NCBI GenBank assembly: GCA_026990725.1 | Contig: JALXCX010000267.1 | Location: 1-5,650 of the forward strand | DNA: 5,650 bases | Reading direction: 5' to 3' | Source of the DNA: Desulfobulbaceae bacterium | Lineage (GTDB): Bacteria; Desulfobacterota; Desulfobulbia; Desulfobulbales; Desulfobulbaceae | Shown here: piece by piece, positions 1-5,552 of the stretch | How positions within the stretch are numbered: the stretch's first letter is position 1 | Layout of the letters: each line of letters opens with the position of its first letter | Notes under the pieces: generated by a model | What the model saw: only the letters and a program-made list of their open reading frames with translations | Databases searched by the model: none | Told to the model about the DNA's origin: nothing | Program-made: the position numbers and the translations under genes

Positions 1-66
1 GCAAGGGTTCTGGTCAGGGCGGGAGCGGAGCGGGTCGAGGCCTTTACCGTGGCCAGGGTGTTGTAG
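1..66 (+). CDS. 3' end of a ComF-like phosphoribosyltransferase (partial)
   Basis: Frame 1 from the window edge gives 21 residues, then TAG at 64-66. The tail contains AGAERV (residues 7-12) and ends TVARVL. This resembles the end of ComF/amidophosphoribosyltransferase-like proteins, where a helix with an AGA-x-x-V step leads into a final strand ending LAR-x-L. Family members bind phosphoribosyl pyrophosphate and several are linked to DNA uptake, but the diagnostic PRPP loop (acidic pair plus TTG) would lie upstream of the window, so catalysis cannot be checked. GC is higher here than in the AT-rich stretch that follows, which fits a coding-to-noncoding change at about this point. The call rests on a short match; another alpha/beta-fold protein tail is possible. 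Confidence 0.5.
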   Translation, partial: ARVLVRAGAERVEAFTVARVL

Positions 67-101
67 TGGAGGGTTGCGAGCAAGGTGTCACTCAGTAGCA
101 C

Positions 102-139
102 TTCCCGGTATGGGGCAAACGACAGGGGAATTTTTTTTT
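102..139 (+). terminator. weak candidate terminator after the ComF-like gene
   Basis: TTCCC (102-106) can pair with GGGAA (126-130) across a 19-nt loop, and an uninterrupted run of nine T (131-139) follows at once. The stem is only five pairs and the loop is long, so this is a poor intrinsic terminator on stem strength. The T-tract and the position 35 bp after the upstream stop codon are the main support. Confidence 0.25.
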
Positions 140-456
140 GGCGGCCTGCTTCTCCTGATGCCCGAGTTGCTGGGGCTTGATAAGGCGTGAAGGTCTGTAA
201 GAGATAATTAGCGTATTTTTGATATAGAAGAAGCTTTGTCGAGTAATTGCAAGTTTTTGATTGTTAATAATCTGTTGGTAGTGTGTTCTTGTTTCGCATA
301 TGTCTTTGTAGTTTGGTGTTTAAATGGCATCTATCTGAAGATGTACGGTTTTCTGGCACTTTCCAAAACCCATTACCTGTAAAGCCTGTTCCCTGCAGGG
401 AGCGGTATTTGACCTTGCGAAATTGATGTTCATAGCAAAATCAGGCGTAATCGTTT

Positions 457-492
457 TTGACGAGACCACCCCTTTTCAGGTAAATATTACCT
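457..492 (+). promoter_or_regulatory. possible dnaA promoter with overlapping dyad
   Basis: TTGACG (457-462) resembles a -35 hexamer. After 18 bp, TAAATA (481-486) is a poor -10 match (three of six). The supposed -10 lies inside the perfect 6-3-6 dyad AGGTAA-ATA-TTACCT (478-492), an arrangement typical of an operator over a promoter core. The TTACCT half-site also occurs at 374-379. Autoregulation of dnaA by DnaA is common in bacteria, but this dyad does not resemble a DnaA box, so any binding protein is unknown. Confidence 0.25.
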
Positions 493-563
493 CATCATTA
501 AGATTGTCTGTGCCAATCATGAGCGTTTATTTTATCCTTCTGTCTACGTGAGAAAAAACATCA

Positions 564-1886
564 ATGTTGTGGAAAACCATCAAGCAGTCCCTGTGCGATC
601 AACTTCCGGCCAGCGAATTTGGCCTGTGGATTCAACCAATTACCTGTGTGAAAGAAGATGAATCTGAACTGGAATTAACCTGTCCGGATCGTTTTTTTAT
701 CAACTGGGTCCAAGAGCGGTATCTTGGGTTGATCGAGTCGAGTATTGGTAAGATCAGCGATAATCCTGTCGCTGTCAGGTTAACTGTTGATGAAAACGCA
801 ACACGCCAGATCGAGCATGACGCATCCGGCCAGTTGCGCCTTCCGGGTGTGAGCACCGGCAGGTCTCATATCCGTTCTCTACATCCGGCCTATACCTTTG
901 AGCAGTTTATGGTTGGTGAATCGAATATGCTGGCCCGTTCTGCCTGTGATGCCATTGCCTCAAATAATTTAACGTATGGCAATTGCCTGTTTATAAACTC
1001 GGAGACAGGGCTTGGTAAAAGTCATTTGACTCAAGGGGTGGTCCATCACGTGATGGAATCCTCTCCGGCAACACGTATGCAATACCTTACAGCCCAACAG
1101 TTTTCAGCTGAGATGGTAAAGGGCATTCGCAACAAGACCATGGAGCAGTTTTCTGGTAAATTTATTAATGGCTGTGATCTGTTGCTTGTCGAGGATGTTC
1201 ATACCCTGACGGGTAAGGCCAAGACCCAGGAAGAACTGAATAATGTTCTTGATTATCTGATCAAATCAGGGAAGCGTGTTGTGCTGACATCCGCGGTTCC
1301 TCCCCGAAATCTTAAAGGACTCGACGAAGATTTTCGTTCCCGGATGACCTCTGGTCTGGTAACCGGTATTGAGGCGCCGGAGTATGCAACACGGGTCTCA
1401 ATTATTCGTCACAAAGCGAAGCAGAACAATCTTGTTCTGTCCGGGGAATTGGTCGATTATCTGGCTGGTCACCTGCATGGGGATATTCGGCGTACAGAAA
1501 GCGCTTTAATTGGTATTAAGGCAAAATCCTGTCTGCTTGGCACAGAACCTGATCTCGATCTTGTCCGTGAAGTTATGCATGGTCTGGTTGGCGCGCAGGA
1601 TGCTTTGACAGGTGTAACTATCCGTGACTTTGTCGGCTGTCAGTTCAATGTTTCCGTGGAAGAACTGCGATCCCGCTCGCGGAAGAGATCGGTGACCTTT
1701 CCCCGGCAGGTGGCCATGTTTCTGACCAGAAAATATACGCGGGAATCTCTTGCTGATATTGGCAATTACTATAATCGTGATCACTCCACTGTGTTACACG
1801 CAATCAAAGTTATTACCCGTGACATGTCACGTAAGACCACGACCCGTGAGCAGATGGAGATACTCTTTAAAAAACTCAAACAGTAA
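564..1886 (+). CDS. dnaA: chromosomal replication initiator protein DnaA, with divergent AAA+ motifs
   Basis: DnaA binds origin DNA, oligomerises with ATP and opens the duplex to load the DnaB helicase. All four domains are visible in 440 aa: domain I (about 1-77, with the LW...F..WI pattern), a short linker, domain III AAA+ (about 107-325, opening HPAYTFEQFMVGESN) and DNA-binding domain IV (about 350-440), which carries the near-canonical signature NRDHSTVLHA (404-413). The arginine finger R260 and Sensor 2 R309 are kept. The nucleotide site differs from E. coli: Walker A reads SETGLGKS (146-153) where GGTGLGKT is usual, Walker B reads VED (209-211) rather than IDD, and the Sensor 1 position has Ala (A244) instead of Asp. 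The ATG is chosen because domain I begins at once, in-frame upstream extension stops at TGA 549-551, and no better start exists; the purine-rich ribosome site (about 548-558) is weak. dnaN does not follow. Lineage-specific DnaA is likelier than a degenerate paralogue, since the ORF and DNA-binding domain are intact. Confidence 0.95.
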   Translation: MLWKTIKQSLCDQLPASEFGLWIQPITCVKEDESELELTCPDRFFINWVQERYLGLIESSIGKISDNPVAVRLTVDENATRQIEHDASGQLRLPGVSTGRSHIRSLHPAYTFEQFMVGESNMLARSACDAIASNNLTYGNCLFINSETGLGKSHLTQGVVHHVMESSPATRMQYLTAQQFSAEMVKGIRNKTMEQFSGKFINGCDLLLVEDVHTLTGKAKTQEELNNVLDYLIKSGKRVVLTSAVPPRNLKGLDEDFRSRMTSGLVTGIEAPEYATRVSIIRHKAKQNNLVLSGELVDYLAGHLHGDIRRTESALIGIKAKSCLLGTEPDLDLVREVMHGLVGAQDALTGVTIRDFVGCQFNVSVEELRSRSRKRSVTFPRQVAMFLTRKYTRESLADIGNYYNRDHSTVLHAIKVITRDMSRKTTTREQMEILFKKLKQ

Positions 1887-1897
1887 TCAAACAGTAA
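1876..1897 (+). repeat. 11-bp tandem duplication over the dnaA stop codon
   Basis: TCAAACAGTAA occurs twice head to tail (1876-1886 and 1887-1897) without mismatch. The first copy encodes the last DnaA residues and the TAA stop; the second lies just outside the gene. The unit is not a multiple of three, so the second TAA is not in the dnaA frame. Confidence 0.9.
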
Positions 1898-1912
1898 GTG
1901 TGGCCCGGGAAT

Positions 1913-1966
1913 CTTTAAAACAAAAGGCCGGGGGAGCAATTGCTCCCCCGGCCTTTTGTTTTAAAG
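1913..1966. terminator. bidirectional rho-independent terminator between convergent genes
   Basis: A perfect inverted repeat with 27-nt arms and no intervening bases is centred between 1939 and 1940. Its core is GGCCGGGGGAGC and the reverse complement, flanked by CTTTAAAACAAAA on the left and TTTTGTTTTAAAG on the right. On either strand it gives a GC-rich hairpin followed by a T-rich tract, so it can end both the dnaA transcript (stop at 1886) and the oxidase transcript (stop codon at 1985-1987), each within about 30 nt. In RNA the central AATT would form a tight loop. Confidence 0.9.
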
Positions 1967-1984
1967 GAGATGAAGGGGTCGGTA

Positions 1985-3388
1985 TTAAAAATAGACGTTT
2001 TCCACCTCTTCGTTTTCTTCGTTTTGCAGGCCGATAAGGATACGTTTGGCCATTTTCCACGCTTCTTTGTGCATATCATTGATACCTATTCCCTGCCAGC
2101 CGAAGCCGCAGAGGTGCAGGTTCTGGTTGTTTTCATGAAGTGTTTTCCGCCAGTTGAGCAATGATGTGTATCCCGCTTCAAGCTGGGGGATACCGGCCTC
2201 AGGCCTCAGCACACGGCTGAAAACAGGAGCTTCCGGCAGGTGAATAAGGTTTTTAAGATCCTGGTAAACCTTATTTATCAGCTCTTCATCACTGAGCTCC
2301 AGGCGTTCCGGGTGACGTCGGCCTCCGACAAGTGCTTCAAGCAGGACGTGGCCGGATGGGGCCCGTCCGGGGAACATCTGTGAAGAAAAGAGCGCACCAA
2401 GGGTAAAGCGCTGTTCACTTTCCGGGGCCAGATAGCCAAAACCGTGGGGGATTTCAGCTGACTGGGTAAATCCTAGCGCCACCGTGGCAATATGGGCCTC
2501 GGGTATTGAGGGCAGAGGCGGTGGGGGGGCGGCAAAAGCTTCCTGTTCTCCCAGCATTGGCAGGCAGCTGTTCACGGGCAGGGCAAGAACCAGATGATGG
2601 CAGTTCAGTTCAAGCTGTCCGGTTCGAACCAGCCAGCCGTGTTCTGTCTGCTCAATGGATCGTGCCGCTGTTCGGTACATTATTTCCCGGTTTAAGGCAA
2701 GGCCAGAGGCCATGGCCTGGGGCAGACGCTCCATGCCGGCGTTAAAGCTGGTCATGGCCGGCAGGCCGGTTTTTTTGTTCTTTCCGGCCAGGCGTCTTTT
2801 TTTCAACAGCCCTTTTAATACCGAACCATGCTGTTTTTCCAGCGCACACAGGCCGGGCATTACCGCCTCGATTTTCAGTCGTTTGATGTCTCCGGCATAG
2901 GTGCCGGTGAAAACGGCATCGGCAAAGGGCAGCAGGGTCTTACCAAAACGGTGCTCTACCCACTGGGCAATGGAGGGCTCGTCCGGGAGTGGTTTTTTAA
3001 AGAGATCAGCCAGGACCCGCAGTTTTGCAGACATTGGTATGAGAGGTGCTCTCAGGATTTTTCCCGGCTGCTGGGGAATACATTGAAGTTTTCCGTTCAG
3101 GCAGATGTAGCGGGCAAAATCAGACAGAGGCGCTTTTTCCACCTCGTCGGCAAGTCCTGCTTCATGAACAAGTACCCGGCTCTCCAGGCAGTTATCGAGA
3201 AAACCATGGGCACCGCCCTCGGCAAGATACCCCTCTTCGAGGTGCGAGTGGATTGCGCCCCCGGGATGATCGTTTTGTTCAAGGACTAATAAAGAGATAT
3301 CGGGTTGCTTGTGTTTGAGAAAAGTAGCCACTGCAAGACCGGATAGTCCTGCCCCGATTATCAGGACTTCAGTTGATGGTTTTGTCAT
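1985..3388 (-). CDS. hemG: HemY/CgoX-type FAD-dependent porphyrinogen oxidase
   Basis: Enzymes of this family remove six electrons from a porphyrinogen, either protoporphyrinogen IX to protoporphyrin IX or, in the coproporphyrin route, coproporphyrinogen III to coproporphyrin III. Visible in the 467 aa are an N-terminal dinucleotide fold with GAGLSGLA (12-19), acidic E37 after the second strand for the FAD ribose, GG at 43-44, the family motif FTGTYAGD (160-167) and the C-terminal FAD segment GFGWQGIGINDM (428-439). Length matches the usual 450-480 aa. There is no signal peptide or clear transmembrane helix, so a soluble or peripheral membrane protein is likely. The C-terminus ends in an acidic tail (457-463). 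The ATG follows GGGA (minus strand of 3395-3398) at six bases. No other heme genes adjoin it, so the substrate cannot be settled from context. The symbol hemG is used here in the sense of many annotations of HemY-type enzymes; it is unrelated to the flavodoxin-like E. coli HemG, and hemY or cgoX may be preferred. Confidence 0.87.
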   Translation of the reverse strand: MTKPSTEVLIIGAGLSGLAVATFLKHKQPDISLLVLEQNDHPGGAIHSHLEEGYLAEGGAHGFLDNCLESRVLVHEAGLADEVEKAPLSDFARYICLNGKLQCIPQQPGKILRAPLIPMSAKLRVLADLFKKPLPDEPSIAQWVEHRFGKTLLPFADAVFTGTYAGDIKRLKIEAVMPGLCALEKQHGSVLKGLLKKRRLAGKNKKTGLPAMTSFNAGMERLPQAMASGLALNREIMYRTAARSIEQTEHGWLVRTGQLELNCHHLVLALPVNSCLPMLGEQEAFAAPPPPLPSIPEAHIATVALGFTQSAEIPHGFGYLAPESEQRFTLGALFSSQMFPGRAPSGHVLLEALVGGRRHPERLELSDEELINKVYQDLKNLIHLPEAPVFSRVLRPEAGIPQLEAGYTSLLNWRKTLHENNQNLHLCGFGWQGIGINDMHKEAWKMAKRILIGLQNEENEEVENVYF

Positions 3389-3490
3389 AACATATCCCGT
3401 TTAAACGCATGGCTGTTGTTTTATTATGCAGGCAAAAGTTGAGTAACCAGCATGGCTGGGGCAAATCTTGGTTCACAGCCATAACGAACA

Positions 3491-3547
3491 ATGAAAGTGA
3501 TGCAATAGCTGGACTTTTGAACTCCACTTTCATATAAAATATCCAGC
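3491..3547 (+). repeat. two interleaved inverted repeats, pseudoknot-like topology
   Basis: ATGAAAGTG (3491-3499) is the exact reverse complement of CACTTTCAT (3525-3533). GCTGGA (3508-3513) lies in the loop between them and is the exact reverse complement of TCCAGC (3542-3547), which lies 3' of the first stem. As RNA these could give a nine-pair and a six-pair helix in H-type pseudoknot order, with joining segments of 8, 11 and 8 nt. It could equally be a nested operator region or chance. Confidence 0.4.
3510..3538 (+). promoter_or_regulatory. candidate distal htpG promoter (sigma-70 like)
   Basis: TGGACT (3510-3515, four of six to TTGACA) and TATAAA (3533-3538, five of six to TATAAT) are separated by 17 bp. 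It would give a leader of roughly 110 nt before the htpG ATG. It overlaps the interleaved inverted repeats and is weaker than the proximal candidate in its -35 but stronger in its -10. Confidence 0.35.
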
Positions 3548-3594
3548 CTGTTCACAGTCTTGACACAGGCGCAATCATGCTTACCATGTTGCGC
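3547..3594. promoter_or_regulatory. two adjacent bulged dyads over the htpG promoter core
   Basis: The first dyad pairs CCTGTTCA (3547-3554) with TGACACAGG (3561-3569), with one unpaired base, and covers the -35 element. The second pairs GCGCAA-T-CATG (3569-3579) with CATGTTGCGC (3585-3594), again with a single unpaired base, around a 5-nt centre, and covers the -10. A repressor bound here would block polymerase. The sequences match no operator I recognise, and the second could instead act as a hairpin at the very start of the transcript. Confidence 0.4.
3559..3589 (+). promoter_or_regulatory. candidate proximal htpG promoter, sigma-70 or heat-shock type
   Basis: CTTGACA (3559-3565) contains a perfect TTGACA and is also one base from the sigma-32 -35 CTTGAAA. 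Sixteen bases on, TACCATGT (3582-3589) is a four-of-six match to TATAAT and retains CCAT-N-T of the sigma-32 -10 CCCCATNT. htpG is a heat-shock gene under sigma-32 in E. coli, so the dual fit is reasonable. The start point would be near 3594, giving about 60 nt of leader. Confidence 0.5.
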
Positions 3595-3640
3595 GAACAG
3601 TATACATATAACCAATATAATAACTCCAAACCATAAAAAA

Positions 3641-3645
3641 GAGGA
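3641..3645 (+). promoter_or_regulatory. htpG ribosome binding site
   Basis: GAGGA lies eight bases before the ATG at 3654 and is preceded by an A-rich run. It fixes the htpG start and is the best Shine-Dalgarno match among the starts in this window. Confidence 0.85.
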
Positions 3646-3653
3646 ACACGGCC

Positions 3654-5531
3654 ATGAGTTCAAAGGTTGAAACCAGACAGTTTCAGGCAGAAACCAGAAA
3701 AGTACTCGATATCGTTATCAACTCGCTCTACACAGAACGTGATATTTTTGTGCGCGAGCTGGTCTCCAACGCAGCTGATGCCCTGGAGAAATTTCGTCAT
3801 CTTTCTCTGACCGAACAGCCGGAGTTTGATGCCCATGTACCCCTTGAAATAAATATTGACTGTGATGATAAAAAACATACGCTGACTATTGCCGATACCG
3901 GCATCGGTATGACAGCAGAGGAATTGGAAACAAATCTTGGAACAATTGCCCATTCCGGTTCCGGAAATTATCTGGAAGAACTTGCTGAGGCTGCGAAAAA
4001 GGATGTGAATCTGATTGGACAGTTCGGTGTTGGTTTTTATTCGGCATTCATGGCTGCAGACAAGGTCACCGTTCAGACCCGATCCTGGGACGGGAGTGAA
4101 GGGCATGAATGGCATTCTGATGGCGGTGGAACCTACACCATCAGCCCTTGCGAAGGACTGCATCGTGGCACCAGAATTATTCTTGAGTTAAAAGATGATG
4201 CCCACGAATATGGCCAGAAGTTCACTCTGGAACGGATCATCAAGCAGTACTCGACGTTTATTCCGTTTCCGGTCAAGGTGGACGGGAAAAAAGTCAACAC
4301 GGTTGAGGCCATCTGGACGCGCTCAAAAAATGAAATTACCGATGAGGAATACACAGAGTTTTACAAGTTTATCGGTAATGCCATTGACGAACCGACCTAT
4401 CGGCTTCATTTTTCAGTTGATGCTCCCCTGGCCATCAATGCGCTGCTCTTTGTTCCCCAGGAAAATTTTGAAACCATGGGAATGGGCCGCCTGCAGCCCG
4501 GGGTGAATCTTTATTGCCGCAAGGTTCTTATTGATCAGCACAGTGAAAATATTTTGCCGGAATGGCTTCGGTTTATCAAAGGAGTGGTTGATTCAGAAGA
4601 TCTGCCGCTTAATATCTCCAGACAATCCCTACAAGATAATGCCCTGGTGATGAAGCTGCGCCGTGTTATCACCAAGCGTTTTCTTAAATATCTTCGTGAA
4701 GAGGCCAAAAAGGATGCGGAAAAATATCAGAAATTCTGGAAGACTTTTGGCATTTTCTTAAAAGAAGGGGTGACCTCTGATTTTGAGTTTCAAAAAGAAC
4801 TTGCCGGATTACTCCGGTTTGAGTCCTCGGCTGCAGACCCCGAGACCATGATTGCCCTTGATGAATATGTGGAACGAATGAAGGAAGGGCAGGATAAGAT
4901 TTACTATATCAATGGCTCCAGCCGTGCAGCCATTGAAAACGGCCCTTATGTTGAAATGTTTAAAAAAAAGGGTGTCGAAATTTTGTACACGCTGGAACCT
5001 ATCGATGATTTTGTTCTCTCGCATCTGGGAGAATACGAGGGCAAAAAACTTGTTTCCGCAGATAGCTCTGATCTGACTCTGCCTGAAAATGCGGCATCTG
5101 ATGATGCCGGAGAGGAAACAACCAAAGACGCACTGGCTTCGGAAATTCAGGATTCTTTGTGTAAATGGATGAAAGGGATTCTTGCCGATAAGGTGAAGGA
5201 CGTCAAGCCCTCCAGCCGGCTTGTTGACAGTCCGGCCATGATAGTCAATGTGGATGGCATGATGACCTCGTCCATGGAGCGGATCATGATGGCCCAGGGG
5301 GCCCCTGAAGAGCAGCTGGCCATGGGTGGCAAAAAGGATATGGAGATTAATCCGGCCAGTCCGCTGATTAAAAAACTGGCTGATTTACGGGTAAAAAACG
5401 AGACTTTTGCCCGGGACGTTGTTGAGCAGATTTTTGATAATGCCATGATTCAGGCCGGATTGCTGGTTGATCCCCAGCAGATGGTGAATCGTAATTACCG
5501 GATTCTGGAACAGATGGCTGAAAATAAATAA
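3654..5531 (+). CDS. htpG: molecular chaperone HtpG (bacterial Hsp90)
   Basis: HtpG is a cytosolic homodimeric ATPase that remodels client proteins, often together with DnaK. The 625 aa agree with the usual length (E. coli 624). The N-terminal GHKL ATPase domain (about 1-220) shows the catalytic Glu E35 and Asn N39 in FVRELVSNAADAL, the nucleotide-binding Asp D81 in DTGIGM, the HSGSG lid segment (100-104) and the glycine motif GQFGVGFYSAF (122-132). The middle domain (about 225-490) carries the ATP-contacting Arg R323 in LPLNISRQSLQDN and the conserved EGQDKIYYI stretch (411-419). The C-terminal dimerisation domain (about 500-625) contains SPAMIV and the AMGG segment. There is no charged linker or MEEVD tail, as expected for a bacterial form. 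All key residues are present, so it should be active. The gene stands alone with its own promoter region and probable heat-shock control; no co-chaperone gene adjoins it. Confidence 0.97.
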   Translation: MSSKVETRQFQAETRKVLDIVINSLYTERDIFVRELVSNAADALEKFRHLSLTEQPEFDAHVPLEINIDCDDKKHTLTIADTGIGMTAEELETNLGTIAHSGSGNYLEELAEAAKKDVNLIGQFGVGFYSAFMAADKVTVQTRSWDGSEGHEWHSDGGGTYTISPCEGLHRGTRIILELKDDAHEYGQKFTLERIIKQYSTFIPFPVKVDGKKVNTVEAIWTRSKNEITDEEYTEFYKFIGNAIDEPTYRLHFSVDAPLAINALLFVPQENFETMGMGRLQPGVNLYCRKVLIDQHSENILPEWLRFIKGVVDSEDLPLNISRQSLQDNALVMKLRRVITKRFLKYLREEAKKDAEKYQKFWKTFGIFLKEGVTSDFEFQKELAGLLRFESSAADPETMIALDEYVERMKEGQDKIYYINGSSRAAIENGPYVEMFKKKGVEILYTLEPIDDFVLSHLGEYEGKKLVSADSSDLTLPENAASDDAGEETTKDALASEIQDSLCKWMKGILADKVKDVKPSSRLVDSPAMIVNVDGMMTSSMERIMMAQGAPEEQLAMGGKKDMEINPASPLIKKLADLRVKNETFARDVVEQIFDNAMIQAGLLVDPQQMVNRNYRILEQMAENK

Positions 5532-5536
5532 TGGTT

Positions 5537-5552
5537 TAAGGCAGAAGCCTTA
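5537..5552 (+). other. small stem-loop just after htpG
   Basis: TAAGGC (5537-5542) and GCCTTA (5547-5552) form a perfect six-pair stem with an AGAA loop, six bases after the htpG stop codon. No T-tract follows, so it is not a good intrinsic terminator; it may protect the 3' end or mark a factor-dependent stop. The rest of the tail to 5650 holds only a 7-bp inverted repeat CCTTGAA/TTCAAGG (5592-5598 and 5620-5626) and no gene start. Confidence 0.35.

Larger units (their letters stand above)
67..563. other. long non-coding leader upstream of dnaA
   Basis: This stretch of about 500 bp has no gene I can support. It becomes AT-rich from about 190 onward. It holds a T9 run (131-139), a perfect 12-bp palindrome TCCCTGCAGGGA (390-401), a TTAC-CT-GTAA half-dyad (374-383) and an AGGTAA-ATA-TTACCT dyad (478-492). 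By eye I found no sequence close to the TTATNCACA DnaA box on either strand, so although it borders dnaA it does not look like a canonical oriC. A ten-codon ORF (519-551) ends just before the dnaA start but has no ribosome binding site. Confidence 0.6.
3389..3653. other. divergent intergenic region with dense dyad symmetry
   Basis: This 265-bp spacer must carry the promoters of both the oxidase gene (leftward) and htpG (rightward). Next to the oxidase start is the palindrome CGTTTAAACG (3398-3407). Further right are CCAGC-ATG-GCTGG (3447-3459), direct copies of GCATGGCTG at 3408-3416 and 3450-3458, two interleaved inverted repeats (3491-3547) and two bulged dyads over the htpG promoter (3547-3594). 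I could not identify a convincing leftward promoter and see no CIRCE element. A 79-codon minus-strand reading frame across it (3424-3663) starts only at TTG without a ribosome site and is not called as a gene. Confidence 0.6.

Noticed and set aside
110..190. 26-codon plus-strand ORF with a Phe/Leu-rich hydrophobic centre
   Set aside because: Part of its content comes from the T9 run, no Shine-Dalgarno precedes the ATG, and there is no homology I recognise.
1..258. Open minus-strand frame running off the left edge, with plausible-looking residue composition
   Set aside because: It has no ATG and only internal GTG, CTG or TTG options without ribosome sites; the ComF-like plus-strand tail explains the left end better.
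519..551. Ten-codon upstream ORF (MSVYFILLST) ending shortly before the dnaA start
   Set aside because: It has no ribosome binding site and no regulatory codon pattern; it is in the dnaA frame but closed by TGA.
568..576. TGTGGAAAA, a one-off DnaA box-like site at the dnaA start
   Set aside because: It is a single copy and encodes the conserved LWK start of domain I, so coding constraint explains it.
2828..3289. 153-codon plus-strand frame opposite the oxidase gene
   Set aside because: It is antisense to the conserved N-terminal half of the oxidase, with no ribosome site or recognisable motif.
3424..3663. 79-codon minus-strand reading frame across the oxidase-htpG intergenic region, with a hydrophobic N-terminal stretch
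   Set aside because: It starts at TTG inside htpG, has no ribosome binding site, and spans the dyad-rich promoter region. No family resemblance was seen.
3660..4163. 167-codon minus-strand frame opposite the htpG 5' part
   Set aside because: It lies fully antisense to the strongly conserved HtpG ATPase domain and its translation resembles no known protein; it is a codon-bias shadow.
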